DNA of 64,000 nt from Nocardia vinacea NBRC 16497 (GTDB lineage: Bacteria > Actinomycetota > Actinomycetes > Mycobacteriales > Mycobacteriaceae): NCBI RefSeq assembly GCF_000308835.1, contig NZ_BAGN01000427.1, positions 21,986-85,985 of the forward strand, given 5' to 3'. The notes beneath the pieces were generated by a model. The model searched no databases, was not told where the DNA came from, and saw nothing but the letters and a program-made list of their open reading frames with translations. How positions within the stretch are numbered: the stretch's first letter is position 1; the number at the start of each line of letters is the position of its first letter. Positions 51,059 to 59,585 of this stretch are shown here, piece by piece. The position numbers and the translations under genes are program-made.

Positions 51059-51397
51059 GCGCCAACTCCTTCCACTCCACAGCACTGGCCCGGTCGGGCG
51101 ACGGTTTGCGACTGCCGGTCCGGCGTAGTTTGCACTCCTACTGCGCCCAAGTACACAGCGTCAGGTGGTTACCCGCGCGTATCGTGGGAAATTCCTCATT
51201 TATGTCTATGACACTAGTGGCGGAATTCCTTGGTCGACAGGATTCCAGTACCGTACCCGTGATCGAGTCGTAGCCGAGTCGCGTATCGATCAAAGCAATC
51301 AATCGAGAGGCAGCGTCGATTCGCGCCCGACCATCGTCAGATGCGTTGACCTGCAACCTTTCTCTCGGGTTCGAGCGCAGTGTGGGAGGTGATCTGG
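51059..51397. other. Divergent intergenic region, no gene seen
   Basis: Separates the minus-strand carboxylase and the plus-strand small gene at 51398. Both promoters must lie here. No strong palindrome or coding bias was recognised. Confidence 0.5.
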
Positions 51398-51769
51398 GTG
51401 GCCGACATTCTCGATGTACTGCACGCGCGCTGCGCCGAGGTCGCGGGCGAGGCGATCCTCTCCGGCGAGGAGCACCCGAGCCTCACCCTGACCACACGTG
51501 AGGTGGCCGACCTGCTCAACCATATGGCCGACCTGCGCCGCCGCTACCACGACATCGACCTCGCCTACCGCGAACTCGACCACCGACACACCGTGCTCCG
51601 CCGAGCGACCGGCGATGCCGCGGCGTCATTGGATCGGATCCGTGCCACGCTGGCGCAGCGGACGGCGCACCCGGAAGCGCTTACGCGCCAAGCCTGCACG
51701 ATCGCCCGGTTCGCTGCCGAGAACCTCAAAGCCGCGAGCATGGACTCCGAGACGACGTCCGGCCCGTGA
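51398..51769 (+). CDS. Small hypothetical helical protein (123 aa)
   Basis: A 123-residue, mostly helical protein without recognised domain. GTG start chosen for the GGAGGTGA 5 bases upstream. The middle (LNHMADLRRRYHDIDLAYRE and on) could form a coiled coil; no signal or membrane segment. Divergent from the carboxylase and convergent with 51775, with 5 bases between stops. Confidence 0.6.
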   Translation: MADILDVLHARCAEVAGEAILSGEEHPSLTLTTREVADLLNHMADLRRRYHDIDLAYRELDHRHTVLRRATGDAAASLDRIRATLAQRTAHPEALTRQACTIARFAAENLKAASMDSETTSGP

Positions 51770-51774
51770 TGCGG

Positions 51775-53310
51775 TTATCGGGTGCGTGGTAGCACCGATC
51801 CGAGTCCGGCGACAGTGCACGAGTGCGTGGTGACCGTGACGTCGGTGTCGGTGAACCGACGTCCGCCCAACTGCTCGGTGATGAAATTCCGGATCGGTTC
51901 GGGTTGGTCCGCAAGGCTGTTCATTATCTTGGCCGGTACCTCCACGGTGCCGTCGAGGTGCCGCGGCTGATCGCTGATCCCCCGCTGCTGTGGCAGCTGG
52001 CGTAGTCCGTCGACGGTGTGCAGAATCAGGTCGAGCTGGATGTCGCCGCCGAAATCGAGACGCAGGGGTGTGGGCGTCACCGCGATATCGAAGGAATCGA
52101 TCGTGATCGTCCAGCCGCGGTCCAATCGGCCCGTGTATGAATAGGGCGATGGTGCCGCCAGGGTGTCGAGAGTCCGGTCGGCGGCGGTGTTCTCCAGCAG
52201 CTGCCCGACGAGAGGCTGGCCGGTGGGGACGAAGGACCACTGCTCGGCGGTGAGCTGTTTTGTCCAGTAACCGGTTCGGCCGTTGTCACGGCCTTCGATG
52301 CGTAGTTCGCGGGCGTCCGATCCGGGGCCGGTCTTGTGGATGGAGATCCGGTCGGTGATCTCGCCGGGGATCTTCGGCTGACGCACCCAGTCGGGGGCGG
52401 GCAGTTGGATGGCGGCGTATCCCGGATTCACCCGTTCCGAGAGCATGTCGGGGGCTTCCGGCTGGGCGCTTTGATCTTCGTAGGAATAGCGGAAGAACAC
52501 CTTGTCCGCGCCGGAGATATCGAAGTCGTACAGGCGGGTGTACAGGTCGCCGAACCGGTTGACGATCAGCGTCGTCGACGCGCTGGTGGACAGCGCGACC
52601 GCCTGGAAGCGCCCACCGTACGGCGTGGCCATCTCGTAGCTGTGATCAACCGGCAGCCACGGGTCGATGTAGCGGATCCGGCGGCCGCCGTCGGTCAGCG
52701 CGAATACGTGCGAGACCTTCGCGCCGCCGACCGGATGATTGTTGCCCGCGGTGTCGCGCCAGGTGTGGTCTTCGTTCGGGGAGAGCACCGACCAGGTCCA
52801 GGCGAGCGTGTCGGCGGGCAGGTCGTTGCCGGAGCCGGTCCACAGTGGAGTGCCGTAACGGCTGCTCCAGTTCCAGTCTCGCGGCGCACTCAGCGCGTGG
52901 TCCATGGTGAAGAATCGGCGGTCGCGGTCGATCGCCAGCACCTCGTCATCGTCTGCCGACACCCCGGCGATACGGCCCTCCATGCAGCCCGGGAGTGCGA
53001 GTTTGCGCCAATCACCCTGTGCCGCGGCATCTTTCACGAACAGGCGTCCGTCGCGGACGGCGAAGGACCAGCGGCGGTTGAACGATTCGGCGGTGGTGCG
53101 CAGATACACCTGCGCGGGCAGTGCGATGTCGGCGGGCGGTAGCCCTTCCAGTCCCGCGCTGGACTGGTCGCTTCCGATCTCGGGAGTTCCCACCGTGCCG
53201 AGCAAGGTACATGGCGTGTATTCGGCCGTTGCGGAATACGTAGTGAGCGCGGTGAATACGAGCGTCAGCGCGGTGGGGAGCGCGAACCGAACGAGAGTTC
53301 TCACAACCAT
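51775..53310 (-). CDS. Secreted protein of unknown function (511 aa)
   Basis: A 511-residue protein with an N-terminal signal (VRFALPTALTLVFTALTTYS, cleaved near TAEYT). The mature part has repeated short strands around aromatic residues (DWRKLALPG, RYIDPWLPVDHS, WTITIDSFDI) and may be a beta-propeller-like or lipocalin-like secreted protein. I do not recognise the family. Its start overlaps the stop of the membrane protein at 53301 by 10 bases, so the two are one transcript and may work together at the cell surface. Confidence 0.72.
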   Translation of the reverse strand: MVVRTLVRFALPTALTLVFTALTTYSATAEYTPCTLLGTVGTPEIGSDQSSAGLEGLPPADIALPAQVYLRTTAESFNRRWSFAVRDGRLFVKDAAAQGDWRKLALPGCMEGRIAGVSADDDEVLAIDRDRRFFTMDHALSAPRDWNWSSRYGTPLWTGSGNDLPADTLAWTWSVLSPNEDHTWRDTAGNNHPVGGAKVSHVFALTDGGRRIRYIDPWLPVDHSYEMATPYGGRFQAVALSTSASTTLIVNRFGDLYTRLYDFDISGADKVFFRYSYEDQSAQPEAPDMLSERVNPGYAAIQLPAPDWVRQPKIPGEITDRISIHKTGPGSDARELRIEGRDNGRTGYWTKQLTAEQWSFVPTGQPLVGQLLENTAADRTLDTLAAPSPYSYTGRLDRGWTITIDSFDIAVTPTPLRLDFGGDIQLDLILHTVDGLRQLPQQRGISDQPRHLDGTVEVPAKIMNSLADQPEPIRNFITEQLGGRRFTDTDVTVTTHSCTVAGLGSVLPRTR

Positions 53311-53927
53311 CCCAGTGAGCCGAAGACAATGAGAGCCACCGCGTCGACTCCGAGAATCGCACCGACGACAACGGCCTTGGCGCGCACCGTGGGCAGATCG
53401 TGCACCCAGAAGCAGGCCGCGAAGAACGGCACATAGCCGATCAGCCAGATCAGTGGCGGGAAGCCCGCCTGCCACCAGGACCAGTCCCAGGTCAGCACGC
53501 CGATCCTGTTGAGCACGATCTCGACGCCAACGGCCAGCGCCGCGTTCACCGCCACCAGCACCGGACGGTTGGGGAGCCCGAACACGCGTATCTCGCGCGG
53601 CGGCAACAACTTCGCGGCCGCGACCCCCACGATCGCGAACATGAAGCAGATCTCGATATTGAGCCCGATCAGGATCTGATAGGCGGTCGGCCCCGTCGCG
53701 CCCCACACCGGAGCGCGATCGGTGACATGGAAGACCACGGCGTTCCAGATCTCGTTGAACCAGTCCATCCCCCACAGCGCCAGCCCACCGAACAGCACAT
53801 TCCAGTTCCGGCGCTCCACCTCGGTGGCATACACGTAGAGCACGATCAGCAGTAGCGGGATCACATACCACTTGAACTGGCTCGAATCACGAACCAACTC
53901 CAGCGCCGCACGGGCGTTATCGGTCAC
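53301..53927 (-). CDS. Polytopic membrane protein of unknown function (208 aa)
   Basis: A 208-residue membrane protein with about six hydrophobic segments (YVIPLLLIVLYVYA, ILIGLNIEICFMFAIVGVAA, LVAVNAALAVGVEIVL, PPLIWLIGYVPFFAACFW, VVVGAILGVDAVALIVFG). Conserved-looking Trp/Asp/Asn residues occur in the loops (WGMDWFNEIWNAVVFH). Not a family I can name. It precedes and overlaps the secreted protein gene at 51775. An imperfect repeat GTGTTACATCGCTACAC at 53964 may be its operator. Confidence 0.75.
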   Translation of the reverse strand: MTDNARAALELVRDSSQFKWYVIPLLLIVLYVYATEVERRNWNVLFGGLALWGMDWFNEIWNAVVFHVTDRAPVWGATGPTAYQILIGLNIEICFMFAIVGVAAAKLLPPREIRVFGLPNRPVLVAVNAALAVGVEIVLNRIGVLTWDWSWWQAGFPPLIWLIGYVPFFAACFWVHDLPTVRAKAVVVGAILGVDAVALIVFGSLGWL

Positions 53928-54023
53928 TGGCCAGCCTCTCTTCCGATGACCGCAAACCCCGAAAGTGTGTTACATCGCTACACTCATTGTCAATCTGTCA
54001 TGGGAGGCACCGGGGTGGCCTCC

Positions 54024-54845
54024 TCAGATCAGGTACTGGTCGGCCACTTCGGCGATTTCATCGAGGGCGCGCAGTGTTTCGGGTTCCGGGAGGGTCGGCA
54101 CGCTGAACACCAATCGCTGCACCCCGGCCTTGGCGTAGGCGTCCATCAGGGCGGGATCGACCGGGGCGAACGCGACTGTGACAGGCAGGTCGTTGCCGTC
54201 GAGTCGAGCCAGTTGGGCTGGTATTTCGGCGGGGTCGCCCACTGCGGCGGGAAGCCAGCCCAGGCCGTGGCGGATGGCACGTTCGGCGGCCGCTGCCGCG
54301 CCACCGATGAAGATCGGTGGGTGCGGGGTTTGTACGGGTTTCGGCCAGGCGTACATCGGGTCGAAATCGATGAAACGGCCGTGGTATTCGGCGAGATCCT
54401 CCGTCCAGATCGCCCGGATGGCCTCGAGTTGCTCGTCGAGCAGCGCGCCACGGGTGCGCGGGTCGGTGCCGTGATCGGCCATCTCCTCGCGATTCCAGCC
54501 CGCGCCGACACCGAATACGAAGCGCCCGTGCGCGATTCGGTCGAGCGTGGCGACCTGCTTCGCGGCGTGGATGACATCGCGCTGGATCAGCAGGGTAACT
54601 CCGGTACCGAGGATCAACCGTTCGGTGACCGCCGCGACGGCACCGAGGGTGACGAACGGATCCAGCGCGCGGTAATACTCCCGAGCCAACTCACCTCCAC
54701 CCGGAGCCGGGGACTTCCGGCTCGCGGGGATATGCGAGTGCTCGGGGAGGAACAGCGATTCGAACCCCCGCTCCTCCAGCGCCACACCGAGTTTCGGACC
54801 GCTGATTCCCTCGTCGGTAACGAAGGTGGTGATGCCAATCTTCAT
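54024..54845 (-). CDS. LLM-class flavin/F420-dependent oxidoreductase
   Basis: A 273-residue luciferase-like TIM barrel. ESLFLPEHSHIP, ILGTGVTLLIQRD, HGRFVFGVGAGWNREEMADH and PPIFIGGAAAAAERAIRHG are typical of the probable-F420 LLM group. It reduces or oxidises a small organic substrate using F420 or FMN; substrate unknown. Single gene with a perfect palindrome 16 bases upstream of its start. Confidence 0.9.
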   Translation of the reverse strand: MKIGITTFVTDEGISGPKLGVALEERGFESLFLPEHSHIPASRKSPAPGGGELAREYYRALDPFVTLGAVAAVTERLILGTGVTLLIQRDVIHAAKQVATLDRIAHGRFVFGVGAGWNREEMADHGTDPRTRGALLDEQLEAIRAIWTEDLAEYHGRFIDFDPMYAWPKPVQTPHPPIFIGGAAAAAERAIRHGLGWLPAAVGDPAEIPAQLARLDGNDLPVTVAFAPVDPALMDAYAKAGVQRLVFSVPTLPEPETLRALDEIAEVADQYLI

Positions 54846-54860
54846 GACCCGAATACTCGA

Positions 54861-54882
54861 ACCTTCACATAGGTGTGAAGGT
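54861..54882. promoter_or_regulatory. Perfect 22-bp palindrome upstream of LLM gene
   Basis: ACCTTCACA-TAGG-TGTGAAGGT is a perfect 9-bp inverted repeat about 16 bp before the LLM start at 54845. It is a good operator candidate of TetR or MerR type. No regulator gene is adjacent. Confidence 0.6.
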
Positions 54883-54979
54883 CAAGCCGAGGACATTGGG
54901 AGGTGGAGTACCTCTGCGTGCGGGACCGGCCGCTCAGACTTTCGATCGCCGAACCCTGGGGCGGGCACCTCCGATACCT

Positions 54980-56323
54980 TCAGTCGATAGTGCATCCCGT
55001 CACGGGTATTCCGTTCAACCGGTCGACAAGGTAGCCGATCGCATTATTGGTTCCATAGCCGTCGATCAGCTCCGGACCGAAGTGGTTCGGGATGGTGGTT
55101 CCGGAGAGGATGGGCGGCAGCTCGTCGGTGCGGAAAGTGACGGTAGCGCCGTGGCCGCACCAGTCGGTCGCCAGTTGCCTGGCCTGGCCGTAGGGGACGG
55201 TGTCGTCATTGCGGCCGCTGGTGATGAACACCGGACTGGTCGGCTTCAGTGAACCGATGCGCAGTCGGTCCAGAATGCCGACGAGTTCCGGGATCTCGCG
55301 CAGATGATCCGACATTGTGCGGTGGTCGACAGTGAAATCGGCGGATCGCATGAACGGGTGCAGGAAGATGACATCGGCGATGCACTCGTCGGCCAGCCCG
55401 CGCAGCAACGCCTTACCCTCGGGCGTGGTGCGCGCGTCGAGTTGCGGCTGCAGGTCCGGATGGCGGGCGAGGATGCCGTTGATGGCGAATCCGGTCACGC
55501 CGCTGATGAGCACGCCGTCGACCTGCCGCAATATCTCGGACAGGTCCGCTGTCGGCGCACCGGCCCAGGTGCCCTTCAGATTCAATTCGGGGGCGTAGCC
55601 GGACTGCATCTCGGTGGCAGCGGCAGTCGCCCCGCCGCCCTGCGAATAACCCCAGAACGCGAGCGGGGTGTCAGTTCCGCTGCCGGACAGCGCATTCGCC
55701 GCGCGGGCCCCGTCGAGGACGGCATGCGCCTCCTCGATGCGGTTGACGTAGGTATGGATGCCAGGTGTGCCCATGCCGATGTAGTCGGTGACGAAAACGC
55801 GCGCGCCCAAGGAATTCCACGCCAGCGCCGCGAGCGCCTCCTGATTGACCGACAGCGTCGGCGGCGTGACTCGGGCGTAGACCCCCGTGGAGAAGGCCAG
55901 CGACATCGCGCACTGATCGCCTTGCCCCGTGGTGCCGGGGGCAATTATGACGGTCGGCCGCGGACCGGATCCGCGCCAGGGCTGGTCGGAGTCGATGAAG
56001 ATGCCGGTGGCCGCGACCGGGGCCTCGTCCTCGGTCCGCGTTGTGTACATGACCTGTTTCGCCGGTATCGGCCACTTGCCGTTGTCCGCCGGCTGCGCCA
56101 GGTACACCGAGGTATCGACCGTCTTGATAACAGCTCCGCGCGTAGCGTCGAATTGTGCAGGGGGAACGTAGAAATCATTCACCGGGTCGGCCGAGGCTTG
56201 CCCCGGCCCGACGCAGGCGACCACAGCGGCCAGGCTCAGCGTGCTCACGGCGGCTATCACATGCCGAAACCTGTTCGGCCGCCGACGATTCGACGCGGAC
56301 CAGTGCTGTTGTCCTGACATCAT
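54980..56323 (-). CDS. Secretory lipase family protein
   Basis: A 447-residue secreted alpha/beta hydrolase of the LIP family. The signal includes HVIAAVSTLSLAAVVACVGP, with cleavage around GQASADP. VIIAPGTTGQGDQCAMS is near the oxyanion hole, WGYSQGGGATAAA holds the nucleophile Ser, SGRNDDTVPYGQAR the acid and IPNHFGPEL the His. Related proteins in Mycobacteriales act on triacylglycerols or steryl esters. Start at MMSG with GAGGAAAG upstream; the long upstream frame is non-homologous. Confidence 0.9.
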   Translation of the reverse strand: MMSGQQHWSASNRRRPNRFRHVIAAVSTLSLAAVVACVGPGQASADPVNDFYVPPAQFDATRGAVIKTVDTSVYLAQPADNGKWPIPAKQVMYTTRTEDEAPVAATGIFIDSDQPWRGSGPRPTVIIAPGTTGQGDQCAMSLAFSTGVYARVTPPTLSVNQEALAALAWNSLGARVFVTDYIGMGTPGIHTYVNRIEEAHAVLDGARAANALSGSGTDTPLAFWGYSQGGGATAAATEMQSGYAPELNLKGTWAGAPTADLSEILRQVDGVLISGVTGFAINGILARHPDLQPQLDARTTPEGKALLRGLADECIADVIFLHPFMRSADFTVDHRTMSDHLREIPELVGILDRLRIGSLKPTSPVFITSGRNDDTVPYGQARQLATDWCGHGATVTFRTDELPPILSGTTIPNHFGPELIDGYGTNNAIGYLVDRLNGIPVTGCTID

Positions 56324-56513
56324 TCTTCTTTCCTCTACGAAGCTCCCACGCGCACCGACAGCACGTGTATATGCGGCGAAAGGAGTTGTGCCCCAAGCGA
56401 ATCGGACGCGGCAAGTCGCGTCGATGATGTCGACGCCTCGACCTGAATCGCAGTCCGGGCCAGCGCCGCACGAGTTGCGTGCAACGAAGCTTTCGAGTAA
56501 CCCGGTTATCGGC

Positions 56514-56528
56514 GGTAACCAAGTTACC
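56514..56528. promoter_or_regulatory. Small palindrome in lipase/DUF1330 intergenic region
   Basis: GGTAACCAAGTTACC is a perfect 6-bp inverted repeat with a 3-base centre. It lies between the divergent lipase (56323) and DUF1330 operon (56700). Nothing else was found in the 376-base gap. Confidence 0.45.
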
Positions 56529-56699
56529 ACAGCATCGTCATCGACTCCGATCGCCGGGCCCGAACCTTTCCACTGAGCGGAAGTTATCCAGGGATAGGCC
56601 ATCAATCCGTTGGTATGAAGGTTTGCGGGCCAGCCGGTCTGTGCACCGTTCGCCCGGAGGGGCGCAGCGCCGCCTACTGATGATCGAAGGGATGAACAG

Positions 56700-57008
56700 A
56701 TGCCGAAGGGATACGTGATCCTGACCGAAGCAATTCGGGATCCGTCGGGTTTGGCCGCATACGAGCGGGCCGCGGCGCCGTCGATGATCGAGAGCGGTGC
56801 GGTGCCGCTGGTCGTCGATGGCAATCCGCAAGTCCTCGAAGGTTCCTGGCATGGTGATCGAACCATCGTGATGGAGTTTGCATCGGTGGAGGCAGCCCGC
56901 GCCTGGTATGAGTCGGAAGGCTACGGGCGGGCCAAGCCGCTGCGCCAGGCCGCCGCCGACACCAACGCGGTCATAGTCGCAGGTTTCGAAATGCCGCCGC
57001 ATGACTGA
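56700..57008 (+). CDS. DUF1330 protein
   Basis: A 102-residue protein matching DUF1330 (MPKGYVILTEAIRDPSGLAA, GAVPLVVDGNPQVLEGSWHG, VMEFASVEAARAWYESEGY). This is a ferredoxin-like dimeric fold of unknown function often in catabolic operons. AAGGGATG precedes the start. It overlaps the LLM gene by 8 bases and heads a four-gene operon to 59361. Confidence 0.88.
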   Translation: MPKGYVILTEAIRDPSGLAAYERAAAPSMIESGAVPLVVDGNPQVLEGSWHGDRTIVMEFASVEAARAWYESEGYGRAKPLRQAAADTNAVIVAGFEMPPHD

Positions 57009-57966
57009 GATCGAACTGTCCTGCGCGTTGCCGCCGGGTCCGGAGTTCGCGGAACTGGCGGCACTGGCGGAATCTCTCGGCTATGCCCGGGTATGGATCT
57101 ACGGTTCCGCGCCGCTATGGGAGGACCCGTTCGTTCATCTCGCGCTGGCGGCGCAGCGGACCAGCCGGATCGGCCTCGGCACCGCGGTGCTGATTCCGAC
57201 CGAACGTTCGGAAATGGCGATGGCGAGTGCGATCGCGACAATCACACGCCTGTCCAGTGGCCGATTCCGCGCGTGTTTCGGTACCGGATTCACCGCCAGA
57301 TCGGCAATGGGCCAGCGCCCGATGACCTTGCGCGCCTTGGCGGAATACGTCACGGCCGTACGCACCCTGCTCGCGGGCGAGACCGCTGTCATCGACGGTC
57401 AACCGGCCCGGATGCTGCATACCACCGGACTGGCCGCGCCGCGTCCGATCGATACGCCGTTGTGGCTGAGCGCTTTCGGCCCGCGCGGCGCCGAGCTGGC
57501 AACCTCGGTAGCCGACGGTGTTATCGGACCGGTCCATCCCACCTTGCCCACCGCCATCACTGTCTCCGGCACCGTGCTCGAGACCGGCGAAGACCGCGGA
57601 TCGAGTCGCGTACGCGAGGCGATCGGGCCGTGCCGGGTCGTCGACTGGCATGTCGCCTATGCCGCCGGTGGTGCGGCGGCTGTGGACGCGATGCCCGGTG
57701 GTAGTGCGTGGCGCGAGGCGCTGGAATCCGAGACACCGGAAGACGAGCGGCGTGCGCGGGCATTCGAGGGTCACTTCACCCACCTTTCCGACCGCGATCG
57801 CTTGTTGCTCGAGCACATCGATGTCGCCACGATGGTCGGCGAGCGCCCGGAAATCGCTGCGGCAGTAGCGAACCTGGCCGCGGCGGGGTACCGCGAGGTC
57901 GTGTACATGCCGACCGGTCCCGATGTAGTCCGTGAACTGCGGGCCTTCGTATCGGTCGAGCACTGA
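57001..57966 (+). CDS. LLM-class flavin-dependent oxidoreductase
   Basis: A 321-residue luciferase-like barrel. LAESLGYARVWIYGSAPLWE, RIGLGTAVLIPTERSEM, LSSGRFRACFGTGFTARSAMG and PLWLSAFGPRGAELA follow the family pattern. It probably uses F420 or FMN in one step of the small pathway encoded with the VOC and TIM-barrel genes. Overlaps DUF1330 by 8 bases. Confidence 0.9.
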   Translation: MTEIELSCALPPGPEFAELAALAESLGYARVWIYGSAPLWEDPFVHLALAAQRTSRIGLGTAVLIPTERSEMAMASAIATITRLSSGRFRACFGTGFTARSAMGQRPMTLRALAEYVTAVRTLLAGETAVIDGQPARMLHTTGLAAPRPIDTPLWLSAFGPRGAELATSVADGVIGPVHPTLPTAITVSGTVLETGEDRGSSRVREAIGPCRVVDWHVAYAAGGAAAVDAMPGGSAWREALESETPEDERRARAFEGHFTHLSDRDRLLLEHIDVATMVGERPEIAAAVANLAAAGYREVVYMPTGPDVVRELRAFVSVEH

Positions 57967-57984
57967 GGAAACGGAGCAACTTTC

Positions 57985-58521
57985 GTGCCAGTCCAGCGCC
58001 TGAACCATGCCGTCCTGTTCGTCTCCGATGTGGAGCGCTCGGCCACGTTCTACCGCGAGGTCCTCGGCTTCCGACAGATCGGCGCTATTCCGGGTGGGGT
58101 CTTCCTGCAGGCGGCCGGTTCGGCCAACGACCATGACCTGGGTTTGTTCCGATCCACCGAACCGGCCGCTACGCATCGCACCGGACGAGTCGGGCTGTAC
58201 CACCTGGCCTGGGAGGTGGACACGCTGCGCGAGTTGGGGCGGGTCGAGGATGCACTGCGAGCGGCGGACGCCCTGACCGGAGCATCGAATCACGCGGTCA
58301 CCAAATCGCTGTACGGAGCCGACCCCGACGGCATCGAATTCGAAGTGTGCTGGCTGGTGCCGGATGCCGCGATCGAACAGGAGTTGCGAGGTATGACCGC
58401 GCCGACCATGCCGCTCGATCTCGCGGCGGAGATCACCCGATATGGTGCGGATACACCCGGCGGCCAGCGTACGGATCATGCGGTCTGGCAGCGCTTCCTC
58501 GCGGGTGAGAATGCCGACTAG
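57985..58521 (+). CDS. VOC-family protein (extradiol dioxygenase/glyoxalase fold)
   Basis: A 178-residue VOC protein with GTG start preceded by GGAAACGGAG. LNHAVLFVSDVERSATFYRE carries the first metal His, LYHLAWEVDTL the second, and DPDGIEFEVCW the Glu. The domain is complete, so a metal-dependent lyase, isomerase or dioxygenase is likely. The C-terminal about 45 residues extend past the usual fold. 18 bp after the LLM gene. Confidence 0.88.
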   Translation: MPVQRLNHAVLFVSDVERSATFYREVLGFRQIGAIPGGVFLQAAGSANDHDLGLFRSTEPAATHRTGRVGLYHLAWEVDTLRELGRVEDALRAADALTGASNHAVTKSLYGADPDGIEFEVCWLVPDAAIEQELRGMTAPTMPLDLAAEITRYGADTPGGQRTDHAVWQRFLAGENAD

Positions 58522-58545
58522 CCAGCACTTCGAACGGGGAAGCGC

Positions 58546-59361
58546 ATGGAGCGCATCGGCATAGAACATCTCAGCGTCTTCGGCCTGCCACGGATCGAAT
58601 TCGTCGACCTGGCAGCGGATCTGGGCGTCCACAACATATCGACGTCACTGCAGAGCACCGGGACCAGCCCGCTGGGCTATCCGCACTTTTCGCTTTCGAC
58701 CGATCCGAAGCTGCGCCGCGAAATGGGCGCTGCCCTGCGGAATCGCGGCGTCACGATCTCACTGGGCGAGGGTTTCATAGTCCGGCCGGGAGTCGAGGCA
58801 CGCGATCGCGCACCGGAGATCGAGGCGCTGCACGAACTGGGCGGGCGGCGGATAAATGTGGTCAGCCTGGATCCGGACCTCGGGCGGACATTCGATCAAT
58901 TCGCGATCATGGCGGAAATGGCGGCGCAGGCAGGCATCGAGACCACCACGGAATTCGCGCCTGCACTGACGGTCGCCGATCTCCCGACGGCGCTGGCGGC
59001 CGTGCGCCACGTCGGACGTCCCGACTTCCGGCTGCTGATCGATACGATGCATCTGATCCGATCCGGTGCCATCCCGAGTGACCTGGCCGCACTGGATCCG
59101 AATCTCATTGGCTACGTTCAGATCTGCGACGTTCCTCGCTATCCGGCCATCCCGGACTACATGGAGGAATCAATGACGGAGCGGCTGGCACCGGGCGCCG
59201 GCGAGCTACCGCTGTCGGAGATCCTCTCCGCGATTCCGCCCAGCACCGTGGTCGGTCTCGAGATTCCGCAACTGACCGAGGCGCGCAGCGGCATCGGTCA
59301 TGCCGACCGGATCCGGCCGGCCATCGACGCAACTCGTGCGCTGTTGGATCAGCTGGGGTAG
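58546..59361 (+). CDS. Sugar phosphate isomerase/epimerase-like TIM barrel
   Basis: A 271-residue xylose-isomerase-like TIM barrel. ETTTEFAPALTV (Glu), LLIDTMHLIRSG (Asp, His), VQICDVPR and VGLEIPQLTE (Glu) give the metal ligand set of the AP-endonuclease-2 superfamily. With the LLM and VOC genes it forms a compact catabolic operon of unknown substrate, perhaps hydroxylated aromatic or polyol derivatives. Confidence 0.87.
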   Translation: MERIGIEHLSVFGLPRIEFVDLAADLGVHNISTSLQSTGTSPLGYPHFSLSTDPKLRREMGAALRNRGVTISLGEGFIVRPGVEARDRAPEIEALHELGGRRINVVSLDPDLGRTFDQFAIMAEMAAQAGIETTTEFAPALTVADLPTALAAVRHVGRPDFRLLIDTMHLIRSGAIPSDLAALDPNLIGYVQICDVPRYPAIPDYMEESMTERLAPGAGELPLSEILSAIPPSTVVGLEIPQLTEARSGIGHADRIRPAIDATRALLDQLG

Positions 59362-59585
59362 GGACCCCCGCTGGTATGAGCAGCACAGGTCTTGACTCCG
59401 GATGGCGCCTCGCGCACACTACCGAGTAGTAACCGGACAGCACAGTCCGGATTGTGAGATCGCACAGCCGCCACCGCGGCAGTCGCATCTCAATGGATTT
59501 CCGTAGCCGCCGATCGACGGACCACCAGCCCCGCGGCCGACCGGAACGACCGACACGAAAGGCACCCTCTTCCCCGAGGGCCACC

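Noticed and set aside
46364..51211. 1615-codon open frame on the plus strand
   Set aside because: It is antisense to the acyl-CoA carboxylase, whose domains are unmistakable; such long shadow frames are common in GC-rich DNA and the product is His/Arg/Asp-rich without a fold.
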